A stretch of 64,000 nt of DNA from 39-52-133 sp036523795. GTDB taxonomy: Bacteria > Pseudomonadota > Gammaproteobacteria > Burkholderiales > Gallionellaceae. Both the position numbers and the translations under genes were made by a program. Of this stretch, positions 25,185 through 33,480 are shown piece after piece (within the stretch, counting starts at the first letter, position 1; every line of letters starts with the position of its first letter). The notes under the pieces were generated by a model that was given only the letters and a program-made list of their open reading frames with translations, was not told the origin of the DNA and did no database searches. The DNA is taken from contig DATDDN010000093.1 of NCBI GenBank assembly GCA_036523795.1, positions 1 to 64,000 of the forward strand. Direction: 5' to 3'.

Positions 25185-25625
25185 ATGGTGGAACAGCATA
25201 CATCTGAAAACAATCTTCCCTTGTCGCCTGGCGACAAGGATATGAGTCTGCTACAACGGCTTTGGGGGGAGGCCAAATACCACCTCTTCCCCTGGAGTCC
25301 CGGCTTCCTGGCACAGAGGCCCGCCATGTTTGCCGCCAGCGTGGGCCTGGCGGTTGCCGTCACAGTAAGCTGGATGCTGGCCGCAACCGGACGCATTGCG
25401 CCTGCCGTCGTAATCGCCTGGTGGACCGGCTGGAGCGTGTATGAATGCATCTGCCGCATGCACTGCAAACCCTGGGTAAAAGAAGGGCCTTGGTGGGGCC
25501 AGCGATATCGACGCGCCAATGTACCCGACATGATTGCCTACGTGGCCACCAAGAACCTACTGATTGGTGCCATCCTGTTCTGGATCCTTTATCTGCTGGG
25601 GGTATTACCGGGCGCAACCCGGTGA
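25185..25625 (+). CDS. nos-cluster membrane protein with cysteine cluster, unknown
   Basis: The 146-residue protein has a soluble N-terminus (about 1-40), two hydrophobic helices (about 48-68 and 71-85), a cysteine-containing loop YECICRMHCKPW (near 88-99) and a C-terminal helix (about 123-140). A strong ribosome-binding site AGGGGAG precedes the ATG. It sits between nosR and nosD, where the textbook nos operon has no gene. The CxCxxxC cluster could bind metal or heme and hints at a role in electron transfer to NosR or in copper handling, but this is inference. Confidence 0.65.
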   Translation: MVEQHTSENNLPLSPGDKDMSLLQRLWGEAKYHLFPWSPGFLAQRPAMFAASVGLAVAVTVSWMLAATGRIAPAVVIAWWTGWSVYECICRMHCKPWVKEGPWWGQRYRRANVPDMIAYVATKNLLIGAILFWILYLLGVLPGATR

Positions 25626-25691
25626 TCCAGACTGCCGACAGAGTCCAAAAACAAAACAGCCCATTCCTTACCTGCAACCAAGAAATACTTT

Positions 25692-26951
25692 GTGCAACAG
25701 TTAATTCTCTATTTATCCTTGTGCCTCCTGGCGCTGCCGGCGGCAGCGAAAGAGTGGCATGTGATTCCGGGCGGCTCCATTGCACAGGCCGTCAAATCTG
25801 CTGCATCAGGCGATACCGTCAAGGTCGAACGCGGTTATTACCATGAGCACCTCATCATCAACAAACCGCTCACCCTGGTCGGCATTAATCGACCGACCAT
25901 AAGCGGCGACAACGAACCCGGCGATGTGATCCGCATCAATGCCCGTGACGTCCACATCGAAGGTTTCATCGTGCGTGATAGCGGGGACAGCCTGGACGCG
26001 CAGAATGCGGGAATCTACATTGCGCCCGGCTCCGATCGCGCCCTGATCCGCAACAACGACCTGACCTATGACCTGTTTGGCCTGTGGATCGAAAAATCCA
26101 ACGATGTACAGATAGACGGCAACCTGATCACCGGCAAGCGCGATCTCCAGTCCTCCCAGCGTGGCAACGGCATTCAGCTCTACAACACCGTCGGCGCGCA
26201 AATCACTGGCAACAATATCAGCTTCACCCGCGACGGCATCTACGTGGATGTCTCCCACCACGCACTGTTTCGCGGCAACAAGATGCACCATCTGCGTTAT
26301 GGCACGCATTACATGAATTCCTACTACAACGTCTGGGAAGGCAACGAGTCCTATCTCAATCGCGGCGGACTTGCGCTCATGGAAGTGCGCAACCTGATCG
26401 TTCGAAATAATATTGCCTGGGGAAATATCGACCATGGCATCATGTTGCGCACCATCCAGGATTCGGTCATCGAGGGCAATGTGGTAGCGGGAAATGCGCG
26501 CGGATTTTTCATCTACGACGCTGAATACAACACCCTGAAAGACAACCTGGTTGTCGGCAATCGAGTCGGGGTGCACCTGTGGGCTGGCTCCATACATAAC
26601 AAGGTGGAAGGCAACGACTTCATCGCCAACCAGGATCAGATAAAGTACGTGGCTTCGCGGGATGAATTGTGGGGCGGGGAGCGCGGCAATTACTGGAGCA
26701 ACTATGTGGGCTGGGATCGCGATGCAAACGGCATCGGCGATGTTCCCTATGAAGCGAACGACATCGTCGATCGAATGACCTGGAAATACCCGATGGTAAA
26801 ACTCCTGCTGAATAGCCCGGCAGTACAGACCTTGCGCCTGGTTTCGCAGCAATTCCCCCTGCTGCGCTCCCCTTCCGTAGTGGATCGCAAACCGCACATG
26901 CGCCCCTTTCACGAAAACTGGAGTCACTGGCTTGAAAAACAACGTCATTGA
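25692..26951 (+). CDS. nosD: NosD, periplasmic maturation protein
   Basis: The 419-residue protein has a signal peptide (cleavage near 20, PAAA-KEW) and a right-handed beta-helix of carbohydrate-binding/sugar-hydrolase type repeats. These are seen in recurring asparagine turns such as IRNNDLTYD, ITGNNISFTRDG and VRNNIAWGNIDHG. NosD works with the NosFY transporter to supply sulfur and copper for the CuZ centre. The start codon is GTG. The end of the gene overlaps the nosF start by 20 bases. Confidence 0.93.
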   Translation: MQQLILYLSLCLLALPAAAKEWHVIPGGSIAQAVKSAASGDTVKVERGYYHEHLIINKPLTLVGINRPTISGDNEPGDVIRINARDVHIEGFIVRDSGDSLDAQNAGIYIAPGSDRALIRNNDLTYDLFGLWIEKSNDVQIDGNLITGKRDLQSSQRGNGIQLYNTVGAQITGNNISFTRDGIYVDVSHHALFRGNKMHHLRYGTHYMNSYYNVWEGNESYLNRGGLALMEVRNLIVRNNIAWGNIDHGIMLRTIQDSVIEGNVVAGNARGFFIYDAEYNTLKDNLVVGNRVGVHLWAGSIHNKVEGNDFIANQDQIKYVASRDELWGGERGNYWSNYVGWDRDANGIGDVPYEANDIVDRMTWKYPMVKLLLNSPAVQTLRLVSQQFPLLRSPSVVDRKPHMRPFHENWSHWLEKQRH

Positions 26952-27843
26952 GGTAAGCGCCGCAACAAAGCACTTTGGGGAAGTTCACGCGGTTGACGGC
27001 GTCAATCTTGCCGTGCGCGAAGGCGAGATATTCGGACTGATCGGGCACAACGGCGCAGGCAAGAGCACGCTGTTCAAGATGATGCTTGGCCTCATTCCCG
27101 CGAGCTCGGGCGAAATTCGCATTCATGGCCAGTCGATACGGGGTGAGGCATTTCGCCGCGTGCGCCGCAACATCGGTTACCTGCCGGAAAATGTTGTCTT
27201 TTACGACAACCTGACCGGACTGGAAACACTGAACTTTTTTGCGGACCTGAAGAGCGTCAACAAGAGCATGTGTACCGAATTGCTGGACAAGGTCGGACTC
27301 GGCCATGCCGCCACGCGCCGTGTACGCGGCTATTCCAAGGGCATGCGACAGCGACTCGGATTTGCCCAGGCCATGCTGGGCAAACCGGCCATCCTGTTTC
27401 TCGATGAACCCACCAGCGGCCTCGATCCGGAAGGCATCAGGGAGTTTTATCAGATCCTGCGGGAGATGCGCGAACAGGGGGTAACCGTCATCCTGACCTC
27501 GCACATTCTGGCGGAGATCCAGGAACGCGTGGACCGGCTGGCAATCATGAAGATGGGCAAAATCCAGGCCCTGGGCACCGTGCAGAGCTTGCGCGAGGAA
27601 ATGAAGTTGCCGCTGCTGATCGAGATCAGAATGCAGCACGGCACGCTGAATGACCTCAGTGCCGCCCTCGCCCCCCTCGGCCTGCAGGAGACGGTGGCAG
27701 CGGATGGCGCAATGCTGTTGCGCTGCCCGCGCGAGTCGAAGATGGACGTCCTGACCCTGCTGACCGGGCTGGACGGCAAGGTGGCGGACCTGCATGTGCG
27801 CGAACCTTCACTGGAAGATGTATTCCTGGGTTACTCGGAATGA
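26932..27843 (+). CDS. nosF: NosF, ABC transporter ATPase
   Basis: The 303-residue ATPase has Walker A GHNGAGKST (near 38-46), signature YSKGMRQRLG (near 134), Walker B LFLDEPTSGLDP (near 156) and the H-loop histidine in LTSHI. It powers NosY in the NosDFY complex that matures the CuZ site. The start is TTG within the end of nosD, with CTGGAG upstream. Its stop overlaps the nosY start (ATGA). Confidence 0.94.
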   Translation: MKNNVIEVSAATKHFGEVHAVDGVNLAVREGEIFGLIGHNGAGKSTLFKMMLGLIPASSGEIRIHGQSIRGEAFRRVRRNIGYLPENVVFYDNLTGLETLNFFADLKSVNKSMCTELLDKVGLGHAATRRVRGYSKGMRQRLGFAQAMLGKPAILFLDEPTSGLDPEGIREFYQILREMREQGVTVILTSHILAEIQERVDRLAIMKMGKIQALGTVQSLREEMKLPLLIEIRMQHGTLNDLSAALAPLGLQETVAADGAMLLRCPRESKMDVLTLLTGLDGKVADLHVREPSLEDVFLGYSE

Positions 27844-28670
27844 GCGAAATGTTAAACATTGAGTGGCATCAAATCGGCGTGGTTGCATCCAAGGAGTTCT
27901 GGGACCGCATCCGCAATCGCTGGGTGCTGGCGGTGGCTGCAGTGTTCACCACCTTTGCCCTGATCATCGCCTATTTCGGCGCGGCACAGCAGGGCGCTGT
28001 CGGCTTCCATGGCATCGACGTGACGATTGCCAGCCTGGTCTCCCTGGTCATCTATCTCATCCCGCTGATTGCGCTTATCCTCGGCTACGATGCCGTTGTC
28101 GGCGAACGCGAGCGCGGATCCCTGGATCTGCTCCTGTCCATGCCCATCACCCGCTTCGAGCTTCTGTTCGGCAAATTCTGCGGCCTGGCGGCGGCGCTGG
28201 CGTTCTCCACCCTCGCGGGTTTCGGACTGGTCGGGCTCTTCCTCTCCTATCAGCTTGATACCGCTTCGCTGCTGCATTATGCAGGCTTCATGCTGAGTGC
28301 CCTCATGATGGGCCTGGCGTTCCTGAGCATGGCGGTGGCGGTTTCGGTAATCGCCTCCGACCGCACCAGCGCAAGCGGCTTCGCCATTGCCTTGTGGTTC
28401 TTCTTCGTGCTGGTGTTCGACCTGCTGTTGCTGGGCGCATTGGTGGTAACGGGCGGCGAATACGGCGGCAACATATTCCCCTATCTGTTGTTCCTGAATC
28501 CGGCCGACATCTTCCGCATCCTCAACATTTTTGGCATGGAGGAAGTCAAGGCGCTTTACGGCCTGGCGACCGTGTTCCCGGAGCATCTGGCTAACCCCTG
28601 GTTGCTGACGACAGCAATGCTGATATGGATAGTTGCTCCCCTCGGATTCGCTTCATGGAGATTCAAATGA
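27840..28670 (+). CDS. nosY: NosY, ABC transporter membrane subunit
   Basis: The 276-residue permease has six hydrophobic helices (about 29-49, 60-80, 108-130, 141-166, 175-203 and 249-271). It has the cytoplasmic segment GERERGSLDLLLSMPITR, typical of ABC-2 type NosY proteins, which contacts NosF. It forms the membrane part of the NosDFY maturation complex. ATGA overlaps join it to nosF before and nosL after. Confidence 0.94.
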   Translation: MSEMLNIEWHQIGVVASKEFWDRIRNRWVLAVAAVFTTFALIIAYFGAAQQGAVGFHGIDVTIASLVSLVIYLIPLIALILGYDAVVGERERGSLDLLLSMPITRFELLFGKFCGLAAALAFSTLAGFGLVGLFLSYQLDTASLLHYAGFMLSALMMGLAFLSMAVAVSVIASDRTSASGFAIALWFFFVLVFDLLLLGALVVTGGEYGGNIFPYLLFLNPADIFRILNIFGMEEVKALYGLATVFPEHLANPWLLTTAMLIWIVAPLGFASWRFK

Positions 28671-29176
28671 AAAACAGAAGATCGCTGTTGCTGGCAGTGC
28701 TGCTCACCACGCTCGCTCTCGGTTGCAGCAAGAAGGAGGAGGCTGTCAAAGCCATAGAAATCGACCGCACCACTTCCTGTGCGCTGGATGGCATGATCCT
28801 CATGGACTATCCCGGCCCCAAGGCACAGATCCAGTACGACAAAGGGGAACCGGATTTCTTCTGCGACACGATGGAGATGTTCTCGATCTACCTGCGCCCG
28901 GAACAGAAGAGGCACATAACCGGCGTGTTCACCCAGGATATGGGCAAGACTTCCTGGGAGAACCCAGCGGGAAACTGGATAGATGCAAGAACTGCCTACT
29001 ATGTTCTGGGCAGCAAGAAACTGGGTTCAATGGGACCGACGCTCGCTTCCTTCGCGCGGGTGGAGGATGCCCAGGCCTTCGCCACGAAGTTCGGTGGAAA
29101 AGTGCTCAAGTTTGACGAAGTGACGCTGAACATGGTCTCGCTGGACGGCGGCGCACAACATGATGAAAGGATGTAG
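28667..29176 (+). CDS. nosL: NosL, copper chaperone lipoprotein
   Basis: The 169-residue protein has a lipoprotein signal ending LALGC-SKK (cysteine near residue 20) and a NosL domain. The usual copper-binding CxxCGM is replaced by SCALDGM (near 38), which keeps one Cys and the Met. Later AKTSWENPAGNWIDA-type sequence with FGGKVLKFDE closes the fold. NosL delivers Cu(I) to NosZ in the periplasm. The start overlaps the nosY stop (ATGA). A second NosL-like gene with the full motif follows at 29821. Confidence 0.92.
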   Translation: MKNRRSLLLAVLLTTLALGCSKKEEAVKAIEIDRTTSCALDGMILMDYPGPKAQIQYDKGEPDFFCDTMEMFSIYLRPEQKRHITGVFTQDMGKTSWENPAGNWIDARTAYYVLGSKKLGSMGPTLASFARVEDAQAFATKFGGKVLKFDEVTLNMVSLDGGAQHDERM

Positions 29177-29178
29177 GC

Positions 29179-29451
29179 ATGAAAAGCTATTTTGAAGGGC
29201 TGGATCCGGACGACGCGGAGCTGATCGAATCATTATCGCGTGCGACTTATGTGTTGCGCGAAAATCGGAAACTGCTGCTGGATCAGCATGGGGCAGCAAA
29301 TGAACAGGCATTGCTGGAGAAGATCGCTGCCGGCGAAATCGCGGAACACCCGGCCTACGAGCACTATCTGAGCGCGCGCATCCTGACTGCAACGCGGGAC
29401 GCAGTCCGCGATGAGCTGGGCATATTCCTGCAGGAGGCAAAAACGACATGA
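29179..29451 (+). CDS. Small acidic protein, possible antitoxin-like partner
   Basis: The 90-residue protein is acidic and helical (YFEGLDPDDAELIESLS at the N-terminus), with no signal peptide or membrane helix. It starts two bases after the nosL stop and its own end overlaps the next gene by four bases (ATGA), so it belongs to the nos operon. Its pairing with a TumE-like protein suggests an antitoxin or regulator, but I do not recognise its family with certainty. Confidence 0.55.
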   Translation: MKSYFEGLDPDDAELIESLSRATYVLRENRKLLLDQHGAANEQALLEKIAAGEIAEHPAYEHYLSARILTATRDAVRDELGIFLQEAKTT

Positions 29452-29804
29452 GCCTGCACCTTGATCTTCAGGCACGCATCCAGTCGCACTACGCAGACCG
29501 CCTCGATGGTGAAACACAAATCAAGCAGGATGCGCTGATTGCCCTGTTCGATACCGGACTCGCACTCGAGCTGCGTTATCTCAACCCGAATGAGTACTCC
29601 ATACAATGGGCATGGGGCGATGCAGAATTGCGCATCGACACGGCACCTCTGCACAGGGAATTGCCAACCTTCCCCAACCACCTTCACGATGCCGATGCCA
29701 GGCTGCAGGCAGACCCCCTGACGGTGCCCGGCAATGCCCCTTGGGACAACGTCAGGCAACTGCTTGATCGATTGCTGCAAGACCCCCTTCTCGAATCCGC
29801 TTGA
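29448..29804 (+). CDS. TumE/DUF6516-like small protein in the nos operon
   Basis: The 118-residue cytoplasmic protein has a C-terminal motif RIDTAPLHRELPTFPNHLHD (near 64-83). It recalls the R-D-x-APHH...FPHHKH pattern of the DUF6516 family, whose members include the proposed toxin TumE. It overlaps the preceding small gene (ATGA), as toxin-antitoxin pairs often do. A toxin inside a respiratory operon would be unexpected; it may instead be a repurposed member. The family match is from memory of the pattern and needs a profile search. Confidence 0.5.
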   Translation: MSLHLDLQARIQSHYADRLDGETQIKQDALIALFDTGLALELRYLNPNEYSIQWAWGDAELRIDTAPLHRELPTFPNHLHDADARLQADPLTVPGNAPWDNVRQLLDRLLQDPLLESA

Positions 29805-29820
29805 TCAGAAAGGAAGACAG

Positions 29821-30324
29821 ATGCAAGCCAGAATGCTGCCGCAGTTCATCGTGTTGATGCTCGCCTTTTCATTTTCCCCAACTGCAGTCCACGCAGGCGA
29901 AGACTTTGCACCTCAAACCATAGCCCAATCGGAGAGATGCCCCGTCTGCGGGATGTACCCTGCCCGCTTTCCGCAGTGGCATGCACAGATAGTCTTCCGG
30001 GATGGAGAGCACACCAGTTTCGATTCCGCGGCCGAGGTGTTCCGCTTCCTCAACGATATGGCGCAATACGACAGCAAGCATGCTGCGGCGGATATCGGCA
30101 AGATTTTTGTGCCCGCATACGGCACCGGAGCATGGCTCGACGCCAGATTATCCTTCTTTGTCGCAGGCTCAAAAGCCAAAGGCCCGATGGGTAGCGATTT
30201 CCCCGCCTTCGCCAGCAAGGAAGAAGCCATCCGTTTTACGCAAACGTCCGGCGGCAAGATGCTCACCTTCGACCAGGCCACCGCTGCAGTACTGGCTGAC
30301 AGCAGTCATATGCATACGCACTGA
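29821..30324 (+). CDS. Second NosL-like protein (periplasmic, full CPVCGM motif)
   Basis: The 167-residue protein has a cleavable signal peptide (SPTAVHA-GED, near residue 25) and the NosL motif RCPVCGMYP (near 39-47). It also has SFDSAAEVFRFL and KAKGPMGSDFPAFASKEEA in the usual family order. Unlike the lipoprotein at 28667 it appears soluble in the periplasm and keeps both cysteines. The start at 29821 has the ribosome-binding site GAAAGGAAG; the longer frame to 29734 would overlap the preceding gene. It closes the nos operon before a terminator. Confidence 0.88.
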   Translation: MQARMLPQFIVLMLAFSFSPTAVHAGEDFAPQTIAQSERCPVCGMYPARFPQWHAQIVFRDGEHTSFDSAAEVFRFLNDMAQYDSKHAAADIGKIFVPAYGTGAWLDARLSFFVAGSKAKGPMGSDFPAFASKEEAIRFTQTSGGKMLTFDQATAAVLADSSHMHTH

Positions 30325-30342
30325 CAGGACACTGCAAATGAA

Positions 30343-30363
30343 AAGGGGGCCAGCGGCCCCCTT
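30343..30363. terminator. Bidirectional terminator between nos operon and cytochrome c
   Basis: A 9-bp stem AAGGGGGCC / GGCCCCCTT with an AGC loop lies between the convergent nosL-like and cytochrome c genes. A-rich and T-rich flanks allow use in both directions. Confidence 0.8.
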
Positions 30364-30386
30364 CCTGTCTGATGCGGCAACTGGTC

Positions 30387-30806
30387 TTACTTGGCCTTGC
30401 TCACCATGTAATCGACGCCTGCTTTCACGTCATCATCCGACAACGAAGGATTGGCCCCCTTGGCCGGCATCGCGCCTTTCTTGCCAGTAAAGCCCTTAAG
30501 CGCATGGTCATAGAGAGTTGGCATCCCTTGGGCAATGCGTGGGCCCCAGTCGTCCTTGTTGCCGAGGATTGGCGCGCCTGCCGCACCGGTCTGATGGCAC
30601 ATCGAGCAAGTAGCCTTGAACACCTTCTCGCCTTTTGCTGCCTGGTCGTTGCCCGCAGCAGCTTCGGCCGGCTTGGCGGTTTCGGCTGGCTTGGCTGCTT
30701 CAGCCGCAGGCTGGGCAGAAGTCTGCGCCCCTTCCTTCTTGTCGCAGCCTCCAAGTGCCAGTGTGATAAGCAATGCAGTAATAAGCTTGTTACGAGTGTC
30801 CATCAT
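30387..30806 (-). CDS. Cytochrome c5-type lipoprotein, possible electron donor
   Basis: The 139-residue protein has a lipoprotein signal (LALGGC-DKK, cysteine near 21), an Ala/Pro/Lys-rich linker (about 30-55, with AAKPAETAKPAEA), and a class I cytochrome c domain with one heme motif CSMCH (near 67) and a likely Met ligand in KGAMPAKG. It would be tethered to a membrane in the periplasm. An FNR-type box stands upstream and the nos operon is convergent, so it may carry electrons to NosZ. The ATG lies after an AGGAG ribosome-binding site. Confidence 0.88.
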   Translation of the reverse strand: MMDTRNKLITALLITLALGGCDKKEGAQTSAQPAAEAAKPAETAKPAEAAAGNDQAAKGEKVFKATCSMCHQTGAAGAPILGNKDDWGPRIAQGMPTLYDHALKGFTGKKGAMPAKGANPSLSDDDVKAGVDYMVSKAK

Positions 30807-30883
30807 GAGTCCAGCTCCTTAACGTTGATTGATAAAAACTGCCATTTCAAATACACAATATACCGAACAGGCACTATACCTCA

Positions 30884-30897
30884 TTGACCCACATCAA
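30884..30897 (-). promoter_or_regulatory. FNR/DNR-type box upstream of the cytochrome c gene
   Basis: TTGACCCACATCAA matches TTGAT-N4-ATCAA with one mismatch. It lies 78 bases upstream of the cytochrome start, placing a class II start site near 30849. It suggests co-regulation with nosZ. Confidence 0.7.
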
Positions 30898-31077
30898 GTA
30901 ATCAGGTCCACGAAATTTTTGGCTTGGCTGCAAAGAGGATATCCGCACGCTGCCCATACGTCGCCGGCCTGGCGGCAACTATAGGCAGGCACAGTGTGTG
31001 CCGTCAACATTGACGCGGGAAAATATGATTGCCGATGTCACCCTAGCGATACAGGGGTTGCGTCGCGCTTGCGCCAG

Positions 31078-31725
31078 TCAATGCGACGCAGAAGCAACAA
31101 GCATGCTGCGGATTTCGCCTAGCAGATCGTCCGGAGTCACGAATCCCTCGATCCTGATCCAGGGCTGGCCAGGTGCGGCGCGCAGGAAGGTCACCGGCGT
31201 GTGATTCATCTTGTCACCGCGGTAAGCGTCAAAGGCTCGCTGCGTGGTGATGCTGGCAGCAACAGTGCCGGTATAGTGCTGCCATTCCGGGCCGGCCTCA
31301 TATTCTTTGGCATAGGCAGCCAGCCTGGCCGGCGTGTCTTGCTCCGGGTCGATCGATATCGACACCAGATGCACGCGGTCACGGTCAGAACCCAGCTTGC
31401 TCTGCAGTTGCTCAAGGGTATGGCTGACAAGGGGGCAGACCGAAGTGCAGGTTGTATAGATGAAATTGAGGATCACCGGACGCCCGTCATTCAGCTCATC
31501 CCGTAGCGCGACGCGTTTGCCGTCATCCCGCACCAAAGTGACCTCCGGCACGGTATAGGTGGCCGTCTGCCGCTTGATCACAGGCATCGGCATCATGTGA
31601 TGGTGGGCATGCATGTCCTGCATGTCGTCCATATCGTGGGCCAGTGCAACGCCGGCAATCGGGCCGATTGTGCCGGCGGCGGCCAGCGCCAGTGCAATGC
31701 AAAAAAAGTTGGCAATTGATTTCAT
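31078..31725 (-). CDS. Sco1/SenC family copper chaperone
   Basis: The 215-residue protein has a signal peptide, a histidine/methionine-rich stretch (HDMDDMQDMHAHHHMMP, near 38-54) that could bind copper, and a thioredoxin-fold Sco domain with CTSVCP (near 92-97) and the distal histidine in KMNHTPVTFL. Sco proteins insert copper into periplasmic copper proteins. The start at 31725 has a perfect AGGAGG. It is the last gene of the multicopper-oxidase operon, where it would metallate the oxidases. Confidence 0.9.
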   Translation of the reverse strand: MKSIANFFCIALALAAAGTIGPIAGVALAHDMDDMQDMHAHHHMMPMPVIKRQTATYTVPEVTLVRDDGKRVALRDELNDGRPVILNFIYTTCTSVCPLVSHTLEQLQSKLGSDRDRVHLVSISIDPEQDTPARLAAYAKEYEAGPEWQHYTGTVAASITTQRAFDAYRGDKMNHTPVTFLRAAPGQPWIRIEGFVTPDDLLGEIRSMLVASASH

Positions 31726-31764
31726 TTCAACCTCCTGTTCAATCCGCTTCACATCGACAAAGCC

Positions 31765-33480
31765 TCATCGCTCATTGAGCGCGCTGAACGATGGCACCTG
31801 CCAGTCGCCATCGGCACTCACACGCGAACCCTGAGGCTCGGAAAAATGCACGATATAGCCGCCCTTGGAGGCAAAGCGCTGCCCCGTGCCCAGTGTCAGG
31901 CGCGGGTAATAGCCTGTAACTATGCGATGCCCGATGCCATCCTCGACGCGCTCCACCAGATACTCCGGCACAAAGGTGTCGGCCATATGTTTCAGTGTTT
32001 CGGCAAGCAGGCCGCAGGCAAGATAGGTATCGGCCTGCACTTGCTCGGCAACCACAGAAATATGCCGGATTGAAAACCAGCCCATCGCAAAATCGACGCT
32101 AACGCGGCGCTCTGCCGGCAGCGCAAAGGGGTAGGCGATACCCGTGTGCATGCGCCAGCCTGATGGCAGAGGCGCCTGTTCAAGCCCGCCCATCAGCCCC
32201 GACATGTATACCTCAGGCAGCTTTGCCGGCGCCTTACCCAGGGCTGCGATATCGGCAGGACGCAACCACAGGACAACGACATCCGACTTTGCGGCACTAC
32301 GCAACACCCTCGCAACGCCGTGCCCGGGTTTACCGGCCGGAAGAACATGACTGCGCAGCGCAATGCCATGTGCCTGCAGCGCTGCCTCCAGCGCCTTGGC
32401 GCCCGCCTCTCCGCTGTCGCCGGCACGGTAGATCTGCATGACCTTGCTCACCTTGTCGTTGTCCGACACAAGGATGCGATTCGCGATCAGCTCGGCCTCC
32501 ATCCCCACACCCATGGAAAGATAGAGAGAATAGAAATCGTGGTCGGCGTCGGCTGGCGGCGCGTCAACATTGGGGAAGAGACAGGGAACGGCGCTGTGCT
32601 CGCAAAAGGCATGAACCGGCTCCCAGGTCTTGCCGGCCAAACCCGATATCACCGCCAGCACCGGCTCCCTGGCGAAGCGCTGCTCGAGCTGTGCCTGCCA
32701 GGTCGCGGACGATCCGTGCAGTCGCCAGACATGCAACTGCCAGCGCCGATTTACCATGAACATCATCTTGCGCGAAGAGTGCAGACGCGGCGTGGCGCCA
32801 AGCGGAAACGCGTTTTTGTCGGCAAAGAAATGCTCCAGCACATCGAGCATGCCGTGGGCCTTGACGGGATCCGCATCCGGCGTGATGACGGTGGCAAAAT
32901 GCAATACGGTATCCGTGACGCCCGGCAACTTGCGCTGGTCCAGACTCTTCAGATAACTGGTCAGCGCGGCCATCTCGGCATCGTTCAATTCGAAGTGCGG
33001 CATCAGATAATTGAATGGCTTGTCAGCCGAATTGAGCCCCTCACGGATCGCCCTCGCAAGAGTCGCGTCGCTGTATGGAACACGGTCCGCACGCATGCTT
33101 TCGACGAACGGAAGGTAGTTATCCTCACCACTTGCAGCACGCGGGTGGAACAGGTAGCGGCCGGTGATCGGCGGGATGGAGATGAACCCTTCCCTCGACC
33201 CCAGGCCGCTGCGCCGGTGGCAGTTGATGCAGGCGGCACCCCTGCCCTCGATGCGCACACCGGCCTCACGCAGAGCCCCGATCGGCTTGCCCGAGGCCAG
33301 CCTGCCGTACCGATAGATCTCCTCGCCTTCATTCAAGATCGAGCCGGCGCGTGCCTCGGCAACGAACAGCAGCAGTGCAGCACACAACATGATTGCGATG
33401 AGAGAGCCGACGAATGCGGGTACGAGCAGGAGCCGCATCAATGGAATATATCCCAGTGCGGATTCCGCCCGTGCCATCAT
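31765..33480 (-). CDS. Cytochrome c fused to a type 1 periplasmic-binding-like domain
   Basis: The 571-residue protein has an N-terminal membrane/signal segment (about 14-45), a cytochrome c domain with a single heme site CINCH (near 84) and a likely Met ligand in NYLMPHFEL near 160. A long C-terminal domain (about 190-545) resembles ABC-type (branched-chain amino acid) substrate-binding proteins, for example VLAVISGLAGKTWEPVHAF and DFYSLYLSMGVGMEAELIAN. The fusion suggests a redox protein that senses or binds a ligand in the periplasm. It overlaps the LolA-like gene upstream (ATGA). I know of no defined function. Confidence 0.8.
   Translation of the reverse strand: MMARAESALGYIPLMRLLLVPAFVGSLIAIMLCAALLLFVAEARAGSILNEGEEIYRYGRLASGKPIGALREAGVRIEGRGAACINCHRRSGLGSREGFISIPPITGRYLFHPRAASGEDNYLPFVESMRADRVPYSDATLARAIREGLNSADKPFNYLMPHFELNDAEMAALTSYLKSLDQRKLPGVTDTVLHFATVITPDADPVKAHGMLDVLEHFFADKNAFPLGATPRLHSSRKMMFMVNRRWQLHVWRLHGSSATWQAQLEQRFAREPVLAVISGLAGKTWEPVHAFCEHSAVPCLFPNVDAPPADADHDFYSLYLSMGVGMEAELIANRILVSDNDKVSKVMQIYRAGDSGEAGAKALEAALQAHGIALRSHVLPAGKPGHGVARVLRSAAKSDVVVLWLRPADIAALGKAPAKLPEVYMSGLMGGLEQAPLPSGWRMHTGIAYPFALPAERRVSVDFAMGWFSIRHISVVAEQVQADTYLACGLLAETLKHMADTFVPEYLVERVEDGIGHRIVTGYYPRLTLGTGQRFASKGGYIVHFSEPQGSRVSADGDWQVPSFSALNER

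Noticed and set aside
31059..31090. 8-bp inverted repeat overlapping the end of the Sco1-like gene
   Set aside because: The 16-nt loop and lack of a U-run make it a weak terminator candidate; the arms may pair by chance.
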